A stretch of DNA of 64,000 nt, from positions 124,001 to 188,000 of the forward strand of contig NZ_JAPKIB010000005.1 in the NCBI RefSeq assembly GCF_036759925.1, given 5' to 3'. Positions 51,380 through 61,154 of this stretch are shown here, one piece after another; the first letter of the stretch is position 1, and each line of letters opens with the position of its first letter. Under the pieces are notes generated by a model, which was not told the DNA's origin, ran no database searches, and saw only the letters and a program-made list of their open reading frames with translations. The position numbers and the translations under genes were made by a program. The DNA is from Kluyvera sp036759925 (GTDB lineage Bacteria; Pseudomonadota; Gammaproteobacteria; Enterobacterales; Enterobacteriaceae).

Positions 51380-52578
51380 GGTTGTTCCTCCTCGCCAAGG
51401 CTCTGGAGCGTGTCATTAAACAGCGCGTGCAGGCGCTGTTGCTGCGGCTCCTCCAACGTTTCCAGCGCCAGGCGGCGCTGAAATACCTCTTCGACGCTCA
51501 GTTCGCTCAAGGTTTCGCGCTCAAGGCTTGCCAGAATGCGCTGGCGCTGTTCACGACTGCGGCGCACCAGCAGCACGTCGACCGGCAGGTCGTCAGTGAT
51601 GGCCTGAATTTTACGTTGAATGTCATGCAGGTATTCGTCGCTGGTGATTTCAATATCCACCCAGGTGCTCGGCTCTGCGGCGGTATCGCGCCATTCGGCG
51701 AGCTGGGCGCTGATAGCGTCAAAATCGCCTTTGATTACCGCCAGCGGCTGAGTCACGGGCACGGTAAGCGGCGTGACGTCGGCAAGCTTGCCGTCGCTGA
51801 AGCTCACCAGATTGACGCTTTTGGCTTTGCCGGTTTCATCAAAGCTGAGAGCGATAGGCGAACCGCTGTAGCGAATATGCTCGCTGCCGCCGATTTTCTG
51901 CGCCCGGTGGATGTGGCCCAGCGCGATATAGTCGGCAGGCGGGAAGTTTTGCGCCGGAAACGCGTCCAGTGTGCCAATATAAATGTCGCGCACCGCGTCA
52001 CTTTTGCTGGCTCCGACGGTGGTCAGATGGCCGCTGGCAATAATCGGCAGCGTGGCGTCGCCGCGCAGTTCACAAGCCTGCTGGTATTGCTGCTGGTAAT
52101 AGTCGGTAATGCTCGCCAGCACCTGCTGGACTTTTTCGCCGCCGGAGAGCCCCGCCTGACTGGTAATAATGTCACGCGGGCGCAGGAACGGCACCGGGCA
52201 GAACACCGCGCCGGGCGTGCCGTCGCGGCGATTCAGAATAAAGGGGGCATGGCCGGCGCTGGCGATCACCGTGGTATTCAGAAATGAGAGAATATCGCGG
52301 GATTCATTCAGCGTTGCCACGGAGTCATGGTTGCCCGCCAGCACAACCAGATGGCAGCCGGTCTGCTGCAAATTGACCACAAATCGGTTGTACAGCTCGC
52401 GCGCATAGCTTGGCGGGGAGCCGGTATCGAAGATATCGCCCGCGACAATAATGGCATCCACCTGCTCGTGTTCGGCGGTGGTGAGCAGCCAGTTCAGGAA
52501 CGCGTCATGTTCAGCCGCGCGGCTTTTGCTGTAGAAGTTCTGGCCAAGGTGCCAGTCCGATGTGTGGATGATGCGCAT
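51376..52578 (-). CDS. sbcD: SbcD, nuclease subunit (Mre11-like)
   Basis: SbcD carries the manganese-dependent phosphodiesterase active site of SbcCD. The 400 residues show the metallophosphoesterase motifs DWHLGQ, GDIFDTG, GNHDS and ALGHIHRAQ. It is the first gene of the sbcDC operon and is divergent from phoB. Confidence 0.97.
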   Translation of the reverse strand: MRIIHTSDWHLGQNFYSKSRAAEHDAFLNWLLTTAEHEQVDAIIVAGDIFDTGSPPSYARELYNRFVVNLQQTGCHLVVLAGNHDSVATLNESRDILSFLNTTVIASAGHAPFILNRRDGTPGAVFCPVPFLRPRDIITSQAGLSGGEKVQQVLASITDYYQQQYQQACELRGDATLPIIASGHLTTVGASKSDAVRDIYIGTLDAFPAQNFPPADYIALGHIHRAQKIGGSEHIRYSGSPIALSFDETGKAKSVNLVSFSDGKLADVTPLTVPVTQPLAVIKGDFDAISAQLAEWRDTAAEPSTWVDIEITSDEYLHDIQRKIQAITDDLPVDVLLVRRSREQRQRILASLERETLSELSVEEVFQRRLALETLEEPQQQRLHALFNDTLQSLGEEEQP

Positions 52579-52694
52579 AGCGGTTCCGTGAGAAGTGGCG
52601 TAAAGTTGATTATAAACATCAGCCTACGTTGAGGTCGATGAGCGCGTTTTGCGTGTGTCATAAACGGTAAACCGCGATCATCTAACGGTCATGT

Positions 52695-52743
52695 TTTTCA
52701 TAAATCTGTCATAAATCTGACGCATAATGACGCCGTATATAAT
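52695..52743 (+). promoter_or_regulatory. Pho box and promoter of phoBR
   Basis: CTGTCATAAATCTGACGC (52706-52723) is a Pho box, preceded by an overlapping unit TTTTCATAAATCTGTCAT, as in E. coli phoB. TATAAT at 52738-52743 is a likely -10 element. This supports autoregulation by PhoB. Confidence 0.85.
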
Positions 52744-52769
52744 ACTGATGTCTAAAAACAGGGCAAATA

Positions 52770-53459
52770 ATGGCAAGACGTATTCTGGTCGTTGAAGATG
52801 AAGCGCCAATCCGCGAGATGGTCTGTTTCGTTCTGGAGCAAAACGGTTTTCAGCCGGTGGAAGCAGAAGATTACGATACCGCTATCAGCAAACTGAATGA
52901 ACCCTGGCCCGATCTTATTCTGCTCGACTGGATGTTACCGGGCGGCTCGGGACTGCAATTTATTAAGCATATCAAACGTGAAGCGCTGACGCGTGACATT
53001 CCGGTAGTGATGCTCACTGCTCGTGGTGAAGAAGAAGACCGCGTGCGGGGCCTCGAAACCGGCGCCGACGATTACATCACCAAACCTTTCTCGCCAAAAG
53101 AGCTGGTTGCCCGCATTAAAGCGGTAATGCGCCGTATTTCACCGATGGCGGTGGAAGAGGTGATTGAGATGCAGGGGCTGAGCCTTGACCCGACCTCTCA
53201 CCGCGTGATGACCGGTGAAAACCCGCTGGATATGGGGCCAACCGAATTTAAGCTGCTGCATTTCTTTATGACGCACCCGGAGCGCGTGTACAGTCGCGAA
53301 CAGCTGCTGAACCACGTCTGGGGCACCAACGTTTATGTTGAAGACCGTACCGTCGACGTGCATATTCGTCGTCTGCGTAAGGCGCTGGAACACAGTGGTC
53401 ATGACCGCATGGTGCAAACCGTTCGCGGCACGGGTTATCGTTTCTCTGCCCGTTTCTAA
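52770..53459 (+). CDS. phoB: PhoB, phosphate response regulator
   Basis: PhoB is an OmpR-type response regulator of 229 residues. The receiver domain has Asp53 as the phosphorylation site (LLDWMLPGG) with acidic ED at residues 9-11 and Lys in TKPFSPKEL; the C-terminal winged helix ends VQTVRGTGYRFSARF. It is preceded by a Pho box and followed by phoR after 21 bases. Confidence 0.98.
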   Translation: MARRILVVEDEAPIREMVCFVLEQNGFQPVEAEDYDTAISKLNEPWPDLILLDWMLPGGSGLQFIKHIKREALTRDIPVVMLTARGEEEDRVRGLETGADDYITKPFSPKELVARIKAVMRRISPMAVEEVIEMQGLSLDPTSHRVMTGENPLDMGPTEFKLLHFFMTHPERVYSREQLLNHVWGTNVYVEDRTVDVHIRRLRKALEHSGHDRMVQTVRGTGYRFSARF

Positions 53460-53480
53460 TTTTTGACAGGAGTGTGACGC

Positions 53481-54776
53481 GTGCTGGAACGGCTGTCATG
53501 GAAAAGGCTGGTACTGGAGCTGCTGTTATGCTGTCTCCCGGCCGCGATACTGGGACTGATTTTTGGTTATCTGCCGTGGTTTTTACTGGCGGCAGTGACC
53601 GGGCTGCTCATCTGGCATTTCTGGAATTTACTGCGACTCTCCTGGTGGCTTTGGGTCGACCGAAGTATGACCCCTCCGCCGGGACGCGGCAGCTGGGAGC
53701 CCTTGCTCTACGGGCTTAATCAGATGCAGCTGCGTAATAAAAAACGCCGCCGCGAGCTGGGTAATTTGATTAAGCGCTTTCGTAGCGGCGCCGAGTCGCT
53801 GCCGGATGCGGTGGTGCTTACCACCGAAGAGGGGGCCATTTTCTGGTGTAATGGCCTGGCCCAGCAGCTGCTGGGGCTTCGCTGGCCCGACGATAGCGGG
53901 CAGAATATCCTCAACCTGCTGCGTTACCCCGAATTTATCCAACACCTCAAAAAGCGCGATTTCTTAAAGCCGTTGCATCTGGTGCTGAACAGCGGTCGCC
54001 ATCTGGAGATCCGCGTGATGCCGTATACCGACCGTCAGTTGCTGATGGTGGCGCGCGATGTCACGCAGATGCACCAGCTGGAAGGGGCGCGGCGTAACTT
54101 CTTCGCCAACGTCAGCCATGAGCTGCGCACGCCGTTGACCGTGCTGCAGGGCTACCTGGAGATGATGCAGGAGCAGGTGCTGGAAGGGAACGTGCGTGAG
54201 AAAGCGCTGCACACCATGCGTGAGCAGACGCAGCGTATGGAAGGGCTGGTTCGACAACTGCTGACGCTCTCTAAAATCGAGGCTTCACCGACGCTGGCGC
54301 TGAACGAAAAGATTGATGTACCGATGATGCTGAAGGTAGTGGAACGCGAAGCGCAGACGCTCAGCCAGCATAAGCACCAGTTCCACTTTGAGATTGATGA
54401 GACGCTGAAAGCGCTGGGTAACGAAGAACAACTGCGAAGCGCGATGTCGAACCTGGTCTATAACGCCGTTAACCATACGCCGGAAGGCACGTTGATTACC
54501 GTACGCTGGCAACACGCGCCGCACGGGGCATTGTTCAGCGTCGAGGATAACGGCCCGGGGATTGCGCCTGAGCACCTGCCAAGGCTGACCGAGCGTTTTT
54601 ATCGCGTTGATAAAGCGCGCTCGCGGCAGACCGGCGGCAGCGGTTTGGGACTGGCAATTGTTAAACATGCGGTTAATCATCACGATAGTCGACTGGATAT
54701 TACCAGCGAGCCCGGCAAAGGTTCATGCTTCAGCTTCCTGCTGCCGGAACGTTTAATTGCCAGAAATAGCGAGTAA
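53481..54776 (+). CDS. phoR: PhoR, phosphate sensor histidine kinase
   Basis: PhoR phosphorylates PhoB when phosphate is low. The 431 residues begin with GTG as in E. coli and contain two N-terminal membrane segments (about 10-50), a PAS domain (about 97-190), the H-box with His213 (VSHELRTPL) and the ATPase boxes NAVNHTPEG, DNGPGIAP and GGSGLGLAIV. A terminator follows. Confidence 0.98.
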   Translation: MLERLSWKRLVLELLLCCLPAAILGLIFGYLPWFLLAAVTGLLIWHFWNLLRLSWWLWVDRSMTPPPGRGSWEPLLYGLNQMQLRNKKRRRELGNLIKRFRSGAESLPDAVVLTTEEGAIFWCNGLAQQLLGLRWPDDSGQNILNLLRYPEFIQHLKKRDFLKPLHLVLNSGRHLEIRVMPYTDRQLLMVARDVTQMHQLEGARRNFFANVSHELRTPLTVLQGYLEMMQEQVLEGNVREKALHTMREQTQRMEGLVRQLLTLSKIEASPTLALNEKIDVPMMLKVVEREAQTLSQHKHQFHFEIDETLKALGNEEQLRSAMSNLVYNAVNHTPEGTLITVRWQHAPHGALFSVEDNGPGIAPEHLPRLTERFYRVDKARSRQTGGSGLGLAIVKHAVNHHDSRLDITSEPGKGSCFSFLLPERLIARNSE

Positions 54777-54802
54777 TTTCACCCTTGTCAGCTTAACTTT
54801 CC

Positions 54803-54830
54803 ACAGACCAGCTTCGGCTGGTCTGTTTGC
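54803..54830 (+). terminator. Intrinsic terminator after phoR
   Basis: ACAGACCAGC-TTCG-GCTGGTCTGT followed by TTGC is a 10-base stem with a stable TTCG loop. The rest of the 54777-55185 gap is AT-rich and must hold the brnQ promoter; TTGCTT followed after 17 bases by TTAAAT, near 54978-55006, is a weak candidate. No gene is seen there. Confidence 0.85.
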
Positions 54831-55185
54831 TTTGCAGTCAAGTAAACCCCGCGTGATTTACGAACGTCTGATTATTTTTTGTTCGCATGATTAGCCGGAT
54901 GTTTTTCTTAAATCCAGTTAATACGTCTGCCTATTTTTTCACTATCAATATAATCATCTGGTTTTGCGATCCCGTGTTGCTTTAAAACGTTATAAGCGTT
55001 TAAATTGGCCCCCATGCAGTCGTAAACAGACTGTATATGCGCGGTAAATCAAAAAACTATTCTTCTCTACGCCGCGAAGGGAGCATATCCCGCTGAGTTT
55101 ATTGTCAGTTTCCTCTGCATCATTCCACAGGCGCTGGCACAATAAATTTGTTTTACAACACCACATCCACAGGCTGTAGTTACAT

Positions 55186-56505
55186 ATGACCCATCAATTA
55201 AAATCGCGTGACATCATCGCTCTGGGCTTTATGACCTTCGCGTTGTTCGTTGGCGCAGGCAACATCATTTTCCCTCCAATGGTTGGTTTGCAGGCCGGTC
55301 CTCACGTCTGGACTGCCGCGATCGGCTTCCTGATTACCGCCGTTGGTCTTCCGGTACTGACCGTGGTCGCGCTGGCGAAAGTGGGCGGCGGCGTGGACAG
55401 CCTGAGTACGCCAATTGGTAAAGTCGCGGGCGTGCTGCTCGCGACGGTCTGCTATCTGGCGGTTGGCCCGCTGTTTGCGACGCCACGTACCGCCACTGTC
55501 TCGTTTGAAATCGGGATCGCGCCGCTGACCGGCAGCGGTGAACTGCCGCTGTTTATCTACAGCGTTATCTACTTCGCGCTGGTTATCCTGGTGTCGCTCT
55601 ATCCAGGTAAACTGCTGGATACCGTCGGCAACTTCCTGGCGCCGCTGAAAATCCTGGCACTGATTGTACTGTCCGTTGCCGCCGTGATGTGGCCAGCTGG
55701 CCCGATTAGCCATGCGATGGAAGCCTATGAAACTGCAGCGTTCTCAAATGGCTTTGTGAACGGCTATTTGACCATGGATACGCTGGGCGCGATGGTGTTT
55801 GGTATCGTTATCGTTAACGCCGCGCGTTCCCGCGGTGTGACCGAAGCGCGTCTGCTGACTCGCTATACCATCTGGGCTGGCCTGATGGCCGGTGTCGGCC
55901 TGACGCTGCTGTACCTGGCGCTGTTCCGCCTGGGTTCCGATAGCGCGACGCTGGTCGATCAGAACGCGAACGGTGCGGCAATCCTGCACGCTTACGTACA
56001 GCATACCTTCGGTGGCGCGGGCAGCTTCCTGCTGGCGGCATTGATCTTCATCGCTTGTCTGGTCACCGCAGTGGGCCTGACCTGTGCTTGCGCCGAGTTC
56101 TTTGCCCAATACCTGCCGTTCTCCTACCGTACGCTGGTCTTTATCCTCGGCCTGTTCTCTATGGCGGTGTCGAATCTGGGGCTGAGCCACCTGATTCAAA
56201 TCTCTATTCCGGTGCTGACCGCGATTTATCCGCCATGTATCGCACTCGTAGTGCTGAGTTTTACCCGCAATTGGTGGCATAATTCGGGCCGCGTTATTGC
56301 ACCACCGATGTTTATCAGCCTGGTATTTGGTATCCTTGACGGCATCAAAGCCTCTGCTTTTGCAGATGTGCTGCCGGCGTGGACTGCCCGTTTACCGCTG
56401 GCCGAGCAAGGCCTTGCATGGCTGATGCCGACGGTTGTGATGGCGGTTCTGGCGATTATCTGGGACCGTACAGCAGGTCGTCAGGTGACATCCAGCGCCC
56501 ACTAA
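55186..56505 (+). CDS. brnQ: BrnQ, branched-chain amino acid:cation symporter
   Basis: BrnQ imports leucine, isoleucine and valine with a cation. The 439-residue membrane protein has about twelve hydrophobic segments and starts MTHQLKSRDIIALGFMTFAL, followed by the family signature FVGAGNIIFPPMVG. It matches E. coli BrnQ throughout and ends with a strong terminator before proY. Confidence 0.97.
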   Translation: MTHQLKSRDIIALGFMTFALFVGAGNIIFPPMVGLQAGPHVWTAAIGFLITAVGLPVLTVVALAKVGGGVDSLSTPIGKVAGVLLATVCYLAVGPLFATPRTATVSFEIGIAPLTGSGELPLFIYSVIYFALVILVSLYPGKLLDTVGNFLAPLKILALIVLSVAAVMWPAGPISHAMEAYETAAFSNGFVNGYLTMDTLGAMVFGIVIVNAARSRGVTEARLLTRYTIWAGLMAGVGLTLLYLALFRLGSDSATLVDQNANGAAILHAYVQHTFGGAGSFLLAALIFIACLVTAVGLTCACAEFFAQYLPFSYRTLVFILGLFSMAVSNLGLSHLIQISIPVLTAIYPPCIALVVLSFTRNWWHNSGRVIAPPMFISLVFGILDGIKASAFADVLPAWTARLPLAEQGLAWLMPTVVMAVLAIIWDRTAGRQVTSSAH

Positions 56506-56529
56506 TCGGCGTTTGCATCAAGGTGTTTT

Positions 56530-56565
56530 AACCACGGAACGTGATGTTCCGTGGTTTTTTATTTT
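56530..56565 (+). terminator. Intrinsic terminator after brnQ
   Basis: AACCACGGAAC-GTGAT-GTTCCGTGGTT is a perfect 11-base stem followed by TTTTATTTT. Confidence 0.9.
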
Positions 56566-56633
56566 GGGTACTTTCACCTAAGTTGTTCGCGTTGCGGCGC
56601 GATGATGATGGGTATGACATGGCACTGGAAACG

Positions 56634-57986
56634 ATGGAAAACAACAAGCTGAAGCGCGGGTTAAGCACCCGGCACATTCGCTTTATGGCCCTCGGATCGG
56701 CCATTGGTACGGGGCTGTTCTACGGCTCCGCCGATGCGATTAAGATGGCTGGGCCTAGCGTTCTGCTGGCCTATATTATTGGCGGCGTTGCCGCGTATAT
56801 CATTATGCGTGCGCTGGGCGAAATGTCCGTGCATAACCCGTCTGCCAGCTCCTTCTCTCGCTACGCGCAGGACAACCTGGGCCCGCTGGCCGGTTATATC
56901 ACCGGCTGGACCTACTGCTTTGAGATCCTGATTGTGGCGATAGCAGACGTCACCGCCTTTGGTATCTACATGGGCGTCTGGTTCCCGGCGGTGCCGCACT
57001 GGATATGGGTGCTCAGCGTGGTGCTGATCATCTGCGCCATCAACCTGATGAGCGTGAAGGTGTTCGGTGAGCTGGAGTTCTGGTTCTCGTTCTTCAAAGT
57101 CGCCACCATTATCATCATGATCGTGGCTGGTTTTGGCATCATTATCTGGGGTATTGGCAACGGCGGGCAGCCAACGGGTATTCATAACCTGTGGAGCAAC
57201 GGCGGCTTCTTCAGCAACGGTTGGCTCGGTATGGTGATGTCGCTACAGATGGTGATGTTTGCCTATGGCGGTATCGAGATTATCGGTATTACCGCCGGTG
57301 AAGCGAAAGACCCACAGACCTCTATTCCGCGCGCGATCAACTCTGTACCGATGCGAATCCTGGTGTTCTACGTGGGTACCCTGTTCGTCATTATGTCCAT
57401 CTATCCGTGGAACCAGGTTGGCACCAACGGCAGCCCATTTGTGATGACCTTCCAGCATCTGGGGATCACCTTCGCAGCCAGCATCCTTAACTTTGTGGTA
57501 CTGACGGCATCGCTGTCGGCGATTAACTCCGATGTGTTCGGCGTGGGTCGTATGCTGCACGGTATGGCGGAGCAGGGCAGCGCACCGAAGGTGTTCGCTA
57601 AAACCTCCCGTCGCGGTATTCCGTGGGTGACGGTGATGGTGATGACCATCGCGTTGCTGTTTGCGGTATACCTCAACTACATCATGCCGGAAAACGTCTT
57701 CCTGGTGATTGCGTCGCTGGCGACCTTCGCCACCGTGTGGGTGTGGATTATGATCCTGCTCTCGCAGGTGGCCTTCCGTCGCCGCCTGTCGGCTGATGAA
57801 ATCAAAGCGCTGAAGTTTAAAGTGCCTGGCGGCGTGGCGACGACTATCGTCGGTATCGTCTTCCTGGTCTTTATTATCGCGCTAATTGGTTACCATCCGG
57901 ATACCCGTATTTCGCTGTACGTGGGCTTTGCGTGGATCCTGCTGCTGTTAGTCGGCTGGGCATTTAAAACCCGTCGTAGCAAATAA
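56634..57986 (+). CDS. proY: ProY, amino acid permease (APC family)
   Basis: ProY is a cryptic proline-specific permease in E. coli. Starting at MENNKLKRGLSTRHIRFMAL (56634) it has 450 residues with twelve hydrophobic segments and matches E. coli ProY very closely (457 residues). An in-frame ATG at 56619 is the alternative; neither has a strong ribosome binding site, which fits low expression. It lies between brnQ and malZ as in E. coli. Confidence 0.95.
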   Translation: MENNKLKRGLSTRHIRFMALGSAIGTGLFYGSADAIKMAGPSVLLAYIIGGVAAYIIMRALGEMSVHNPSASSFSRYAQDNLGPLAGYITGWTYCFEILIVAIADVTAFGIYMGVWFPAVPHWIWVLSVVLIICAINLMSVKVFGELEFWFSFFKVATIIIMIVAGFGIIIWGIGNGGQPTGIHNLWSNGGFFSNGWLGMVMSLQMVMFAYGGIEIIGITAGEAKDPQTSIPRAINSVPMRILVFYVGTLFVIMSIYPWNQVGTNGSPFVMTFQHLGITFAASILNFVVLTASLSAINSDVFGVGRMLHGMAEQGSAPKVFAKTSRRGIPWVTVMVMTIALLFAVYLNYIMPENVFLVIASLATFATVWVWIMILLSQVAFRRRLSADEIKALKFKVPGGVATTIVGIVFLVFIIALIGYHPDTRISLYVGFAWILLLLVGWAFKTRRSK

Positions 57987-57999
57987 TCTACCCTATCAC

Positions 58000-58069
58000 G
58001 TAGCCCGGACGAGGTGCGTATACACCGACTCCGGGTCTTTCCCGGCGTCGCTTCGCTCGGTCGGGCTAC
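58000..58069. repeat. BIME-type repeat pair between proY and malZ
   Basis: GTAGCCCGGACGAGGTGCGT..GACTCCGGG followed by CCCGGCGTCGCTTCGCTCGG..CGGGCTAC. It is the same pair type as at 25726-25795, here between genes in the same direction. Confidence 0.85.
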
Positions 58070-58101
58070 CCTATTTTTCCCCCTCTATTCTCCGCCCCCG
58101 T

Positions 58102-58111
58102 CCTCCTCCCT
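58102..58111 (-). promoter_or_regulatory. Possible MalT box upstream of malZ
   Basis: On the minus strand this reads AGGGAGGAGG, nine of ten bases of the MalT box GGGGA(T/G)GAGG. It lies about 75 bases before malZ. E. coli malZ is MalT-dependent; a second box was not clear. Confidence 0.4.
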
Positions 58112-58186
58112 ACAAAAAAGTACAAAAGATGAGTAGGGTGCAATAGTCGTATGGCAAGGTGGGCTCACTTTGAGGATAGGGGATAG

Positions 58187-60007
58187 ATGATGTTGAACGC
58201 CTGGCACCTTCCTGTTGCTCCCTTTATTAAACAGCAGCAGGACAAACTCATTATCACGCTGTGGCTTCGCGGCGATGACCTGCCGCAGCGAGTGACGATG
58301 CGCTCGGAAGTCGATAACGAAGAGATGGCGGTACCGATGCGCCGCAGCGGCAAAGCGCCGAGCCACGATATCGTGCAATGGCGCGCAGAAATTGGTCTGC
58401 ATGAAGGTCAACCGCGCCGTCGTTACGCCTTTAAACTGCTGTGGGATGACCGCCAGCAGTGGTTTTCGCCAACAGGCTTTAGCGCCTTTCCGCCAGCCAA
58501 GCTGGCGCTTTTCGCCTTTGATAGCCCGGATGCAGGCCCGCAGTGGGTGACTGAACAGGTTTTCTATCAGATTTTCCCGGACCGTTTTGCCCGCAGCCCG
58601 TCGCGTAGCGACCAGCAAGACAACGTCTACCATCATCACGCGGCCGGTCACGACATCATTCTGCGCGACTGGGATGAACCGCTTACCGCTGAAGCGGGTG
58701 GCTCGACCTTTTACGGCGGCGACCTCGACGGCATCAGTGAAAAGCTGCCCTACCTGAAAGCGCTTGGGGTGACCGCGCTGTACCTGAACCCGGTGTTTAC
58801 CGCGCCCAGCGTGCATAAATACGATACCGAAGATTATCGTGAAGTGGACCCGCAGTTCGGCGGCAACGATGCGCTGCTGCGCCTGCGCCATCACACCCAG
58901 CGCGAGGGGATGCGCCTTGTCCTTGACGGGGTGTTTAACCACAGCGGCGACACTCACGCCTGGTTTGACCGTCACAACCGCACGGCGAACGGGGCCTGCC
59001 ATCACCCGGACTCACCGTGGCGCGATCATTATAGCTTCTCGCCAGAGGGCAAGGCGCTCGACTGGCTGGGCTACGCCAGCTTGCCTAAGCTCGATTACCA
59101 GTCTCAGGCGCTGATTGACGAAATCTACGGCGGTGAAGACAGTATCGTTCGTCACTGGCTGAAAGCGCCGTGGAATATGGATGGTTGGCGGCTGGACGTG
59201 GTGCATATGTTGGGTGAAGCGGGCGGCGCGAAGAACAACCTGAAGCACGTGGCGGCGATAACCCAAGCGGCGAAAGCCGTGCGGCCGGATGCCTACGTCC
59301 TCGGTGAGCACTTTGGTGATGCGCGTCAGTGGCTACAGCAGGATGCAGAAGATGCGGCGATGAACTATCGCGGCTTTACCTTCCCGCTGTGGGGTTTTCT
59401 CGCCAATACCGATATCTCCTACGACCCGCAGAAAATTGATGCGCAGACCTGCATTGCGTGGATGGAAGATTACCGTGCCGGGCTGTCGCATCAGCAGCAG
59501 CTGCGCATGTTTAACCAGCTTGATAGCCACGATACGGCACGCTTTAAATCGCTGCTCGGCCGTGATGTGGCGCGTCTACCGCTGGCGGTGGTCTGGCTGT
59601 TTAGCTGGCCCGGCGTGCCTTGTATTTACTACGGTGATGAAGTCGGACTGGACGGCGATAACGATCCGTTCTGTCGTAAGCCATTCCCGTGGGATGAAAA
59701 TAAACAGGATAAAAACCTGCTAGCGCTCTACCAGCGTCTGTCGGCGCTGCGTAAAGCGACGCCTGCGCTGCGCCTTGGCGCCTGCCAGGTGCTCTATGCG
59801 GCGGGAGATGTGGTGGTGTTCCTGCGCGTACTTGGCGCTGAGCGCGTGCTGGTCGCGATTAATCGGGGGGAAGCCTGCGACATTACGTTAGCGGACTCTC
59901 CGCTGCTGCACGTAGCCCGCTGGCATCGCCGGGAGGGCGATGCGCAGCTTGAGGGCATGGGCCTGACGCTACCGGCTGTCTCCGCGTCGGTGTGGACCGG
60001 TCACTGA
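58187..60007 (+). CDS. malZ: MalZ, maltodextrin glucosidase
   Basis: MalZ removes glucose from the reducing end of maltodextrins in the cytoplasm. The 606-residue protein (604 in E. coli) has an N-terminal beta domain and a GH13 barrel with RLVLDGVFNHSG, the nucleophile in GWRLDVVHM, the acid/base Glu in LGEHFGDAR and LDSHDTARF. Two ATGs are adjacent (58187 and 58190). Its last seven bases overlap the convergent LysR gene. Confidence 0.97.
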   Translation: MMLNAWHLPVAPFIKQQQDKLIITLWLRGDDLPQRVTMRSEVDNEEMAVPMRRSGKAPSHDIVQWRAEIGLHEGQPRRRYAFKLLWDDRQQWFSPTGFSAFPPAKLALFAFDSPDAGPQWVTEQVFYQIFPDRFARSPSRSDQQDNVYHHHAAGHDIILRDWDEPLTAEAGGSTFYGGDLDGISEKLPYLKALGVTALYLNPVFTAPSVHKYDTEDYREVDPQFGGNDALLRLRHHTQREGMRLVLDGVFNHSGDTHAWFDRHNRTANGACHHPDSPWRDHYSFSPEGKALDWLGYASLPKLDYQSQALIDEIYGGEDSIVRHWLKAPWNMDGWRLDVVHMLGEAGGAKNNLKHVAAITQAAKAVRPDAYVLGEHFGDARQWLQQDAEDAAMNYRGFTFPLWGFLANTDISYDPQKIDAQTCIAWMEDYRAGLSHQQQLRMFNQLDSHDTARFKSLLGRDVARLPLAVVWLFSWPGVPCIYYGDEVGLDGDNDPFCRKPFPWDENKQDKNLLALYQRLSALRKATPALRLGACQVLYAAGDVVVFLRVLGAERVLVAINRGEACDITLADSPLLHVARWHRREGDAQLEGMGLTLPAVSASVWTGH

Positions 60008-60903
60008 TAGAGACGGCGAATCTCAGCGCTGGCGAGCAGGGTTTCACGCCACCAGCGCTGAGCGAGCCCGTCGCTGCCGTTGCGCCAGGCGATATAGGCG
60101 ACATCTTTCTGGCGAAACGAGTCTACCGTTTTCTCCACCAGTTCTCCTGCTGCCAGCCACGGGCTGGCAATATGGCGGGGGAGGAATCCGCAGCCCATAC
60201 CGGCACGAAGCAGCGTCACCTTACTGTGAAAATCGTCGACGCGAATCTGCGGCTGTTCATCCATCAGGTTGGTCTGCAAGGGGTGGCATACTCGCGCGCT
60301 ATCGCTTATCACCACCGCGCGATGTAAACAGAGCTGCTCGTTGGTTAAGCCCTCTGAGGCGGTCGCCAGCGGATGGTTCGGGGCGACCACAAACACGTTA
60401 TCCAGCGTGCCGAGCATACGATATGACCAGGCGGCCGAGGTGGGCGGTTCGTTAATTGCGCCGAGGATAATATCTGCGCCGTTATGGGTCAGTTCTTCCC
60501 AGGAACCCGCCAGCGTGTGGTGGGTAAAGTTGAGGCGCGTCTGTTTATTCAGCGCATAAAATGCGTCGATCGCCGGCAATAGCGCGGCAAAGGGAAACGA
60601 GTCGTCCAGCGCAATCGCTAGCTCTTTTTCCCAGCCAGAGGTTAGCTGTATCGCCTGTTTTTCCAGATCTTTCGCCGCATTGAGCAGTAGGCGGCCCTTT
60701 TCCAGCATCATGCGTCCGGTATCGGTGAATTTTGCCCGATGCCCGGAGCGGTCGAGCAGCGTAATGTTCAGGTCGCTTTCCAGCTTTTGAATCATATAGC
60801 TAAGCGCTGCGGGCGTTTTAAACAGCGAATCAGCAGCGGCGGCAAAGGTCCCGTGTTTCTCAAGAGCATCAAGAATAAGCAGTACGTCCAGATTGATTCG
60901 CAT
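60001..60903 (-). CDS. LysR-family transcriptional regulator
   Basis: The 300-residue protein has the LysR helix-turn-helix at about residues 3-62 (ILDALEKHGTFAAAADSLFK) and a LysR substrate-binding domain from about 90. It is divergent from the isochorismatase-like gene across 251 bases and probably controls it and the genes beyond. The effector is unknown. In E. coli K-12 a different gene (acpH) follows malZ, so this marks the start of an accessory block. Confidence 0.9.
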   Translation of the reverse strand: MRINLDVLLILDALEKHGTFAAAADSLFKTPAALSYMIQKLESDLNITLLDRSGHRAKFTDTGRMMLEKGRLLLNAAKDLEKQAIQLTSGWEKELAIALDDSFPFAALLPAIDAFYALNKQTRLNFTHHTLAGSWEELTHNGADIILGAINEPPTSAAWSYRMLGTLDNVFVVAPNHPLATASEGLTNEQLCLHRAVVISDSARVCHPLQTNLMDEQPQIRVDDFHSKVTLLRAGMGCGFLPRHIASPWLAAGELVEKTVDSFRQKDVAYIAWRNGSDGLAQRWWRETLLASAEIRRLYQ

Positions 60904-61011
60904 AATGGGAAAATATCCTGAAAATTAAACCACTACGTTGTAACGAATAGTGAAAAACAATGCCAGTGAATAAATTAGATAAAAGCGTCGCATTTTTTTG
61001 ATGCTGATTTA

Positions 61012-61031
61012 TTACCGTCACAAGATGGTAA
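61012..61031. promoter_or_regulatory. Candidate LysR operator in the divergent region
   Basis: TTACC-GTCACAAGAT-GGTAA is an inverted repeat with 5-base arms in the 60904-61154 divergent gap, about the spacing of LysR-type sites. The gap is AT-rich and has no gene. Confidence 0.35.
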
Positions 61032-61154
61032 GTTTTCTTTAATAACTCGTTAGAAATTTCCCGCTATACTCAACAAGCTTTCTGATTCAGGATCCTGCTG
61101 CTGACGGCAGTTTAAGACCGTTACCTTTTAACTTATTGATTAAGAAGGTGTGTT

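Noticed and set aside
5641..58069. CRISPR array or transposon from the recurrent GC-rich repeats
   Set aside because: The repeats are palindromic, scattered singly between genes, without regular spacers, cas genes, transposase or target duplications; they are REP/BIME-type elements.
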